64,000 bases of DNA, from the NCBI GenBank assembly GCA_021234155.1, contig JAJEKV010000041.1, positions 1,738,447 to 1,802,446 of the forward strand, written 5' to 3'. This DNA is from Isoetes taiwanensis (lineage: Eukaryota > Streptophyta > Lycopodiopsida > Isoetales > Isoetaceae). Below the pieces are notes generated by a model, which was given only the letters and a program-made list of their open reading frames with translations, searched no databases and was not told the DNA's origin. Both the position numbers and the translations under genes were made by a program. Positions 56,037 to 64,000 of this stretch are shown piece after piece; position 1 is the first letter of the stretch, and every line of letters starts with the position of its first letter.

Positions 56037-56706
56037 ATGGTTAAATTTTTGGGCGCCTTGTGCAATAACGGGTTCCAACAGAGCATCAAGACTAGCCCGT
56101 TTGTGGCTATGTTTGGGAGAAATCCCAGAGGACCTGTATCGCTTGGTTTTGAAGGGCTGAAAACTGATGCTGCTATAAGTATGCTTGAAGGCATGGATGT
56201 GACAATTGGATTGTATCAATTGCATATGAGACAGGCCCAGGATCGGGCAAGGGCACATGCCAATTTGTCGAGAGCCCCGATCGAGCTGCATGAAGGTCAG
56301 ATGGTGTACCTTCGTGTGGTCTTTCCCGCAAATCTGAAAAGAAAAGCAATATTGCCATTGCTTGCAGGAAAGAAACCAAAGCTCTCCCCAAGATACAACG
56401 GTCCTTATAAGATTTTGAAGAAATATAGTGATGTTGCCTTCAAGTTGCAACTTCCACCGAATGTGGACATTCATCCAGTTGCGACCAGCTCTAGGAAAAG
56501 CGGCGAATGTTGTGCCTTCTCAGGAATACATGGTGGAGTTGGATAGAATCCCTACCCCTGAAAGAATATTGAATTCCCAGATAGCGCGGATCCGCCAAAG
56601 AGACCAGATGGAATTTCTGGTAAAATGAAAACATAGATCTGTCTCCGAGGCGACGTGGGAGAGTTGTCGTTTCATGACTCAATATCCGGATGTTTTGACT
56701 CAATGA
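56037..56706 (+). pseudogene. chromovirus integrase C-terminus and chromodomain
   Basis: Begins mid-integrase (NNGFQQSIKTSPFVAMFGR), then the C-terminal fold (HEGQMVYLRVVFPANLKRK, KLSPRYNGPYKILKKYSD, FKLQLPPNVDIHP). A frameshift near 56,480 leads into a chromodomain: TPERILNSQIARIRQRD, MEFLVK-stop-KHRSVSEATWE, FMTQYPDVL. The TGA at 56,626-56,628 occupies the position of the usual Trp in VKWK, a TGG-to-TGA change. The polypurine tract of this element was used as target by the next element, and its own 3' LTR resumes at 63,085. Confidence 0.85.
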
Positions 56707-56734
56707 TCTGGAGCCGATTCTTGAGGACAAGAAT

Positions 56735-56749
56735 CCCCGGGGGGGGGGA
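56735..56749 (+). promoter_or_regulatory. polypurine tract of the interrupted chromovirus
   Basis: CCCC then a G-run ending in A; its last five bases GGGGA are the target duplication of the element that follows. Confidence 0.7.
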
Positions 56750-57407
56750 TGTTACGGCTCAATGCGGCTTGGGGAGTGGCTCAGGCAAGACGCAACATGA
56801 GTTAATATTCCGAAGGTTAGAGATTGTTTGCTAAGGGTTATAATTTTATAACATGGCATATGGGTATAGCTAGGTATGTCAACATTTTAAAGGTGAACAA
56901 ACAATTGTGCATTTTTAAAAATACAAATACTTGGTGATAACGCCCGCGACCCCTTTATCTGGCTACTTTCGAAATAGTATCGAGGAAGCGGACGTTTCCC
57001 GGATTCAAGGGAAAAGGGCGGATTCGGTTCTGCCTTAAGATTAAACCCAGCTATTCTTGGCCGATTCATAGATATTTCGGATCTTCTACCTTTTACTAGA
57101 TAACTAGGGATTAGAAAAGGCCAAACCGGAAATAGGCTATTCTTCCCTTTAAATACAACTGCTCTTCTTATTCTTAGACAGAAAACTCCGTCCGTGTGAT
57201 CAAGGTTTCCAGTGTCTTGCAGTAGTGAGGATTGAACGAGCTTCTTATTAAGCCTTGGTTTCTTGGTTGCGGTCTTAACAGCAAGTAACGGATCTTGGGC
57301 AAAGCCTAGCCCGGTTGGGTGGTTAAATCTCCTAACGATTGGAGAGTGTTTCTAAATTCTTTGGGTTTTCTTTCTTTGAAGTGTTGTGTTTATCTTTCAT
57401 TGTATCA
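56750..57407 (+). repeat. 5' LTR of the 6.3-kb element
   Basis: 658 bp, paired with 62,411-63,074. A TTTAAATAC word near 57,154 could serve as TATA box. Confidence 0.93.
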
Positions 57408-57410
57408 AGT

Positions 57411-57423
57411 TGGTATCAGAGCC
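57411..57423 (+). promoter_or_regulatory. primer-binding site (initiator Met-tRNA)
   Basis: TGGTATCAGAGCC, three bases after the LTR. Confidence 0.92.
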
Positions 57424-57606
57424 TGCCGTTCTTGAACCTGTAACGATGGCTCACCGTTACAATATCTCTGAAGAGCAATACCCAAAGAGGCTTTAAGAAG
57501 CTGGCGACTTTATCGCTACTCGGATAAGCGTTACCCGACCTACATCCCGGAAGATTATCGGTATAAACTAGAGCAGATTGCTCTACTCTATGGCTTCCTT
57601 CCGGTA

Positions 57607-58510
57607 ATGCCCGACCACCTCCATTACACGGAGATCCTCCACTGTTCATCCACCACCACACGAAAATCCGCCGCCGGATCGGTAACCCGAGATCCTTTGA
57701 TGACTGCTGAAACTGATATGCCAACTAAGAGGAATAAGGCTCCTAAATGGTTGGAAAAAGTTGATCTGCCATACTTTACTGGCGGAGCGTCTGTTAAGCC
57801 AATGCAAGTAATAAGTTTCCTGGGGATATGGGAAAAGTTCTTTGAGAGTTTACGCGACCGAACAAGAGCTGCAAACCATGGACACATATTTAGATGAACA
57901 AGCTCAAGTTTGGTGGCAAGGCCTTGAGATTGATGCGACTGAAGTTAACTCATGGGCAGTTTTTCGTAGTGCATTTGAAGCCCATTATTTGCCTGCGAAC
58001 TATTACAGGATATTGCAAAAAGAATGGGACCTTGTTAAACAGGATGACGGAGAAACAGTATCAGAATATTATATGAAATTTAGTCATCTAGGTTCACAAG
58101 TTAGGAACTTGGGTGAACACGAACTCTTAAGGAAGTTCGTGAATGGATTGAGGGAGGACATATTTGCAGAGTTAGATCTTATTGAACCAGTCAACATGGA
58201 AGACGCAATTAAAAAAGCAGGAGCTGCAGAATGAAAGTTGAACCCCAAGGCTCGTAAGTTGGTTATATGGGAAGGAGTACCTTCTCGTGAACAGAAAAGA
58301 CCAAAGCGTGAAAAATTTGAAAATAGAAGGGATAGGAAAAACAAAAGGGGCCGGGAAGAGCGTAAGACCAGGTTCAATGGGAGGAATGGAAAACGCTCTA
58401 ATAATAATACGAAGCCCAAGCAGGGAGCAGAGTAAAGGGCCAAAGACTAGATGTTATAATTGTGGGGGTCCACATTATCAATCAACTCCCCACTCAAGAA
58501 TACAGACTCA
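57607..58510 (+). pseudogene. gag of the 6.3-kb element
   Basis: Frame one (from 57,607) gives PKWLEKVDLPYFTGGASVK and FLGIWEKFFESL. A shift near 57,842 leads to the gag core QAQVWWQGLEIDATEVNSW, FRSAFEAHYLP and SEYYMKFSHLGSQ. TGA at 58,232-58,234 interrupts it; the same frame continues with a basic linker (REQKRPKREKFENRRDRK). The knuckle CYNCGGPH lies near 58,452 in another frame and lacks its last Cys. Confidence 0.85.
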
Positions 58511-58512
58511 AA

Positions 58513-59037
58513 CGGGATAAAAATACAAAGAAAGTGCAGTTTAAGGAGCCGCCGCCTAAGGAAAGGCAAGTTGCTCAATCTCACCATGTGGAAGATAGAC
58601 CCGAAACTTCCAGGGAAGGAGAGGAAAGAAATAAAGGAAAGCTTGCAGCCATTGAACAGGAAAAAGGGAGACTGCAAATTGCATACCTAAAGAATTTGTC
58701 AGAAGACGATACATGGGCTTCAGAAGCATGGCTGTTTAAGATGAAAGGTTCAGTAAAAGGTCAAGAGGTGACTGTTTTACTTGACGATGGTTCAACCCAT
58801 GATTTTATCTCACAAGACTTGGTGTACAAATTAGGATTACCTATCTGTGATTTGCAAACAAAGATCACAGTTGTGCAAGGTTTAAAAGGTCCTAGGAACC
58901 AGTGTGATAAATATGTGGTAGCTCCCATCCAAATAGGGCAGTATTCTGAAGAAAGAGTTTTGATTATAGCCCCTCTAGGAACTATGGATGTGATACTAGG
59001 AATTGGATGGCGAGAACAAGATGATGCGGAAACCTAA
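58513..59037 (+). pseudogene. protease region of the 6.3-kb element
   Basis: A retropepsin-like stretch, VTVLLDDGSTHDFISQDLVY, followed by AFVVQG-like VVQGLKGP and IAPLGTMDVILGIGW. The usual D-S/T-G active site reads DDG, which may be inactive. The frame stops at 59,037 before RT. Confidence 0.8.
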
Positions 59038-59299
59038 TTACGAGGAAAAAAAGACAAGTAACTATAATGGTTGAAGGGCAGCCCTTGAAGGCGTATGATT
59101 CCACATCTCAAGCTGAACCCCCTTGACATATTACGAAACTAAGAAGTTAATCAGGGTGCTGAATCGTACTTTATATACCTGAGAAACTCTGATCCGCCAT
59201 CACAGGTGCCTCTCGAATTATACAGCTTTCTGAGACAATTCGACGATCTCTTCAAAGATGAGGAAACCTTAGATCTACCTCCTCACCGTCCAGAGGATC

Positions 59300-60622
59300 A
59301 TGCTATACAGTTGCAAGAAAGCGCTAAACCTCCAAACAGGGGCGCCCTATAGAGTCAGCCATTTTGAGAAATTGGAGCTTGAGAAACAGATAACAGAGAT
59401 GTTAGAGCGACAGCTAATACGGCCAAGCTGTTCTCCTTTCGGCGCACCTGTTATTCTTATCAAAAAGAAAGATAAGGGATATAGAATGTGTGTGGATTAT
59501 AGAGCTCTCAATAAGTTGACTGTCAAAGATAAATTTCCAGTACCTAGAGCTGATGATTTATTTGATGAATTACGAGGTGCCTGTATATTTAGCAAAATTG
59601 ATTTGAAATCAGGATATCACCAGATCCGAATTAAGGAAGAAGACATTGGTAAAACGGCATTCAGAACAACTTTTGGTCATTATGAGTTTCGTGTAATGCC
59701 TTTTGGTCTGACCAATGCTCCGGCAACCTTCTGTCGTCTTATGGGGAGAGTTCTAGCACCCGTCTTAGGGAAAAGTGTTGTAGTCTTCTTTGATGATATA
59801 CTTATATATAGTAGAACTATTGAGGAGCACAAGCAACACCTTCAACAGGTTTTTGACCTTCTGAGGCAAAATAAGTTGTTTGTTAACGAGTCCAAAAGCA
59901 GGTTCTTTATGCAAGAAGTTGGATATCTAGGTCATATCATATCCAAAGAAGGCATACGGATGGATCCCGAAAAGATTAGGGTTATTATTGATTGGCCACG
60001 GCCTGAAAACCTCAAGGACTTACGATCTTTTGTACAGTTATGCAGTTATTATCGCAGATTTGTGAAGGATTTTGCAAAAATAACCCTTTCTCTTAGCAGG
60101 TTTTTAAAGAAAGATACCCCTTTTGTTTGGAATCCGGAAGCTGAAGAAGCTTTCCGAATTCTGAAAGAGAGCATGGCAACTGAACCGGTATTAGTGCTAC
60201 CTGATTGGAATAAGCCTTTTACAGTTTGTTCAGATGCAAGTGGAAATGCTATTGGAGCAGTATTGATGCAAGATGGGCATCCATTAGCATATGTCAGCCG
60301 AATGCTCAAGCCATTAGAGCAAAAGTATAGTACTTATGAAAAAGAATTGATTGCTTTAGTTCATGCCCTTAAGAAGTGGAGACATTATCTTATGGGATCT
60401 AAGTTTGTGGCTCGTTTCGATCAGCAAAGCTTGAAACATATACAAACACAGGATATTATCAATGCGCGGCAATTAAAGCTCATTGACACTATAAAGGATT
60501 TTGAAGGGATGCAGCTTGAATATAAGCACGGGGAAGGAGAACCGGGTTCTGCAGATGCATTAAGTGGGATAAGTATTCAAGCTATAAGCATGAAAGGTAA
60601 TTTGTTGATTTGGAACCTATGA
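59300..60622 (+). pseudogene. reverse transcriptase–RNase H of the 6.3-kb element
   Basis: A 440-codon open frame holds all RT blocks: [60 protein letters not shown] and the catalytic box VVFFDDILIYS (FFDD instead of the usual YxDD/FLDD). The thumb (FVQLCSYYRRFV) follows. RNase H has CSDASGNAIGAVLMQDG, STYEKELIALVHALKKWRHY and a changed GEPGSADALS end. The frame itself is intact, but stops separate it from protease and integrase. Confidence 0.92.
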
Positions 60623-60692
60623 AAAAAGAATATGTGGGCGATCCCTCCTTTGCTACTCCATATGCAGTCTGACGAAGGATGGAAGAGATCCT

Positions 60693-61640
60693 TTGGCGAA
60701 TCTGAGGATTCATAATGGGTTATTACTCTCAGGAAATCGTACTTGTGTTACACAAGCATCTGAGGTTGAAGGTTATACTGGGAATGTCATGAACCTCCAT
60801 ATTACGGACATAGAGGAATTCGAGCTACTTTGGCAATCGTTAAAAGGCGTTTCTTTTGGCCAAAGCTTGAAAGGGATGTAAGAAAATATGTGAAGCATGT
60901 CTTATTTGTCAACAAGTAAAAGCTTCTACCGGTAAAGCCTCTTTGGATTAGTACTGACCTTTGCCTATTCCCGAGAAACCATGGAAGCATATCACCATGG
61001 ATTTTATTCAAGGCTTACCAAAGACTGTTCACAAGAATGACCAAATTTGGACAGTAGTAGACAGATTGTCTAAACAGGCTCATTTTATTCCTTGTAAATC
61101 TAGCATGACTGCTCCGCAAGCAAGCAAGATTTTCTTAAAGGAAATATTTAAGGTCCACGGGATGCCAGATGCAATCATAACAGATAGGGATCCCCTATTC
61201 TGTAGCAAGTTTTGGGGTGGACTTATGAAAAACTTAGGCACGACTCTAAAGTATTCCACTGCATATCATCCCCAAAGCGGATGGTCGGTGACCGAGGTAG
61301 TAAATCGAGTTATTGAGGATATCTTTGAGATCTTATGTTCTTTGAAAGGAAAAGCCGATTGGGAAGAATATCTTTATCTCCTGGAGTTTGCCTATAATAA
61401 CACGGTACACTCAGTTACACAAAGAACTCCTTTTGAAGTGGTGTACAGATATTCTTTGGAATCCCCAATTGCGAAACTTGGTGGAGAAGTACCTGCCTCC
61501 GATGAAGCCACTACGGACTTTGCAGAAATCTTGCAAGAGGTAAAAGCTTCGAATCGAAAAGTCGAGGGAATTGATGGCTTCCAAACTTGCTAAGAAGCGA
61601 AAAAGGGTTGAGTACAAAAAGATCAATGGGTTTGGATTCA
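60693..61640 (+). pseudogene. integrase of the 6.3-kb element
   Basis: The zinc finger is split over frames (GHRGIRATLAIV…FFWPKLERDV and CLICQQVKA, about 60,800-60,930). The core follows in one frame: HITMDFIQGLPKTV with the first Asp, IITDRDPLFCSKFW with the second, and STAYHPQSGWSVTEVVNR with the Glu. LEFAYNNTVHSVTQRTPF closes it. The frame stops at 61,593. Confidence 0.9.
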
Positions 61641-62118
61641 CCTTCCAAAGAAGCGTCTGGAAGATGGGTATCGGTATGTAAAACTGGCCCCTAGGTATTA
61701 TGGTCCATTCAAGTTGGCGACAAAGTCGGTGAGAATGCTTATCGTTTACATTTATATGGGAAATGGACTAATTTTGCACCCGGTTTTTAATGTGGGAATC
61801 TTTGAAACCCTATAAAGGGAAGTGAAATTTCTCACGAGATTTTTGCGGAGAATGGAGCAATCGGAACCTCCCAACATTAAAGATGATGAAGAGGTGTTGG
61901 AACAGGAAAAAATCTTGGCGCACCAAGATAAGAAGACTAGGAATTCTTCCTATCGAAGGTATCTTGTGAAATTTAAATTTCATCCGTCCACAGATGCGGT
62001 CTGGTATTCTAAGGTGCAACTAAAAGAATTTGGTGGACGAATACGAAGAAACTTTGCAAGATTAGAAGGCAAAGTTCAAGACCTACAAAACTTTATATTT
62101 GAAATTCCATATTATTAA
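61641..62118 (+). pseudogene. integrase C-terminus and chromodomain-like tail
   Basis: About 61,660-61,800 contains the decayed GPFKLATKSVGENAY-type fold. A 98-codon frame (61,822-62,118) gives EVLEQEKILAHQDKKTRNSS then RRYLVKFKFHPSTDAVWYSK, which aligns loosely with the chromodomain core LVKWKG…ATWE. Key aromatics are partly changed, so binding is doubtful. Confidence 0.6.
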
Positions 62119-62400
62119 TTGCAATTATTTTATTGACAAAATATCTAGATATTGATATGCATAAAATTGCTAAATTCTTTACTAACGATTGTAAAGAGAT
62201 CAAGTCCTCTAACTGAACTGAGGCCTTCCCTAACTGAAAAGGGACGAAAGCCCTCTAATGGAACTGAGGCCATTTCTAACTGAACTGAAATGGGAAATTT
62301 GTAACCTTTAAAAGAATTAAGGTTATAGAATTAAATATCCTTAACAGAACTAGGATAGACAATCTTTCCTCGGGGTTAACGCGGACGTTTAACCTCGGGA
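62119..62400 (+). other. 3' untranslated part of the 6.3-kb element
   Basis: Contains two or three imperfect copies of CTAACTGAACTGAGGCC/CTCTAACTGAACTGAGG; no coding. Confidence 0.6.
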
Positions 62401-62410
62401 AGGGAAGGAT

Positions 62411-63074
62411 TGTTACGGCTCAATGCCAGCTTGGGGGAGTGGCTCAGGCAAGACGCAACATGAGTTAATATTCCAAAGGTTAGAGATTGTTTGCTAAGGG
62501 TTATAATTTTATAACATGGCATATGGGTATAGCTAGGTATGTCAACATTTTAAAGGTGAACAAACAATTGTGCATTTTTAAAAATACAAAGGGGCGCGGC
62601 TGATAACGGCCCGCGACCCCTTTATCTGAAACTGCTCGAAATAGTATCAGAGCAGCAGACGTTTCCCGGATTCAAGGGAAAAGGGCGGATTCGGTTCTGC
62701 CTTAAGATTAAACCCAGCTATTCTTGGCCGATTCATAGATATTTCGGATCTTCTACCTTTTACTAGATAACTAGGGATTAGAAAAGGCCAAACCGGAAAT
62801 AGGCTATTCTTCCCTTTAAATACAACTGCTCTTCTTATTCTTAGACAGAAAACTCCGTCCGTGTGATCAAGGTTTCCAGTGTCTTGCAGTAGTGAGGATT
62901 GAACGAGCTTCTTATTAAGCCTTGGTTTCTTGGTTGCGGTCTTAACAGCAAGTAACGGATCTTGCGCAAAGCCTAGCCCGGTTGGGTGGTTAAATCTCCT
63001 AACGATTGGAGAGTGTTTCTAAATTCTTTGGGTTTTCTTTCTTTGAAGTGTTGTGTTTATCTTTCATTGTATCA
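62411..63074 (+). repeat. 3' LTR of the 6.3-kb element
   Basis: 664 bp partner of 56,750-57,407, preceded by the polypurine tract and followed by GGGGA. Confidence 0.93.
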
Positions 63075-63084
63075 GGGGAGATAA

Positions 63085-64000
63085 TGTTATGCCTAAAATA
63101 TTTTTACAGACCATTGTTATATATTGTGCATGCATATTAATATGGGGCATAATGAAATGTTCTATGGTATTTGGGCCATAGATGTGTAATGGTCGCATGT
63201 CACCTAGTCTAAGTTATCATGGTGCTCCATGGCAAGATAGACTAGGGTATGATGTTGCCTTGCCATTGGGCTTGGGAATGATCATATGGGGTTTGGAATG
63301 ATTTCCCTTCAATGAATAACAAGGCAACTTAAATACATTTAGCGCTAAGTTTGCAAATACCTTAATGGTTTGAAAACCATTGTGTTGTAAAAGGTGAGCA
63401 CCCCTTAAATCGGGGATGCCACCGATCTGCCAGCTAACAGCAGCGTGAGTTGCGAGACTGGAATCGACTACTGCCAATTTAGCTTCTGGCCAGGGAACCA
63501 ACTGGTTAGTCCTGGGCATGTGCTTCCATCAAGCAAGGGCGGCGACTGTTAGAGGGGAGGAAGCCGGAGAAAGACTAGAGCGGTCGGATTTTGTTGCAGA
63601 AGGGAGCAACAAGAGCAGATCGAAGGGAGAGGCCGGAATTGTTACAGAAAAGGGTTGAGCAAGGATTCAAAGACAGGGCTTGTGCGCACGAAATGGCAGT
63701 ACAGTATAAAGCTTAATTTTGATAAGCTCATGGTGACGGTCGGATGGTCTGTCAGCTTTACGCTGATGGTCTGCGCTAGTTACCATCCTCTTTTGCTTAC
63801 CATAAAATGAATTAAGCTCCCTTGTAATAAGCCGGGTGGTGTGACTGTCATTTATGGCAGATCATGCTACCATGAATCCTAGGCTCCCTAAACTATGAGG
63901 CTCTCTCTCTTGCGAGCTCTGTAATATCAGCTTAAGCAAAGCCTTAGGCATGCTCTGGGCTGCTCCTTGCGAAGGCAGTGCTAGTTTTTATTCACTACTA
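63085..64000 (+). repeat. 3' LTR (partial) of the interrupted chromovirus
   Basis: After the target duplication GGGGA and GATAA, the sequence TGTTATGCCTAA is a plausible LTR start directly downstream of the interrupted polypurine tract. The LTR runs off the window. A GTATAAAG word near 63,705 could be its TATA box. No second copy is available here to confirm its limits. Confidence 0.5.

Larger units (their letters stand above)
56750..63074 (+). mobile_element. complete Ty3/gypsy chromovirus-type element, 6.3 kb
   Basis: LTRs are 56,750-57,407 and 62,411-63,074 (TGTTACGG…TGTATCA), flanked by GGGGA at 56,745-56,749 and 63,075-63,079. The initiator Met-tRNA site TGGTATCAGAGCC is at 57,411-57,423. 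A purine tract (GGGAAGGGAAGGAT) precedes the 3' LTR. The LTRs agree closely except for a block near 56,930-56,990 against 62,590-62,660. Internal order is gag, protease, RT, RNase H, integrase and a degraded chromodomain, all with stops or shifts. It lies in the polypurine tract of another element, so it is the younger of the two. Confidence 0.95.

Overview
The window is repeat-dense nuclear DNA of a land plant with a large genome. The evidence is a plant-type VTI1 SNARE gene with GT-AG introns, several Ty3/gypsy LTR retrotransposons with initiator-Met tRNA primer sites and chromodomains, non-LTR retrotransposons (LINEs), and a tRNA-derived SINE. The repeat load and the LINE type would fit a fern, gymnosperm or other non-flowering plant, but the sequence alone does not settle this. 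I found no bacterial or organellar segment.

Layout. 1-2,760: integrase end of a decayed Ty3/gypsy element and its pyrimidine-rich, internally repeated 3' flank. 2,800-6,800: a TATA-bearing fragment of a HAD-phosphatase gene, then an LTR-like block with five amplified TATA boxes. 9,197-11,420: the one intact host gene, VTI1 (minus strand, five coding exons, 222 codons). 12,000-15,710: a miniature LTR element, a broken minus-strand LINE, a possible Helitron 3' end and a separate LINE 3' end. 16,125-33,127: a complete 17-kb chromovirus on the minus strand with 1.6-kb LTRs and a GTTAA target duplication; its integrase is split by a 5.3-kb insertion (19,193-24,526, target duplication ATATG). 34,140-35,940: an aldo-keto reductase pseudogene with duplicated exons. 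36,700-42,865: two near-identical copies of a Ty3/gypsy pol segment around a SINE. 43,570-48,842: a GC-rich decayed LINE. 51,150-54,150: tandem LINE 3' ends and other LINE fragments. 56,037-64,000: a chromovirus fragment whose polypurine tract was hit by a second complete element (56,750-63,074, target duplication GGGGA); the first element's 3' LTR resumes at 63,085.

Most unusual content. Between its 5' LTR and gag, the 17-kb chromovirus carries about 4 kb of extra coding sequence not found in standard Ty3/gypsy elements. One reading frame ends in a complete, well conserved histone H3 fold (29,606-29,908) joined to a long novel N-terminal region and a charged helical linker. The usual H3 tail is replaced. 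Two further acidic proteins of unknown family follow. The same element's integrase ends in a chromodomain, a module that in characterised chromoviruses binds modified H3 tails. The element has lost its reverse transcriptase by a clean deletion, but its LTRs are still nearly identical, so it was probably mobilised in trans fairly recently.

Most other coding sequence here is transposon debris with frameshifts and stops. Several of the stops look like C-to-T (or opposite-strand G-to-A) changes expected from methylated cytosine decay.
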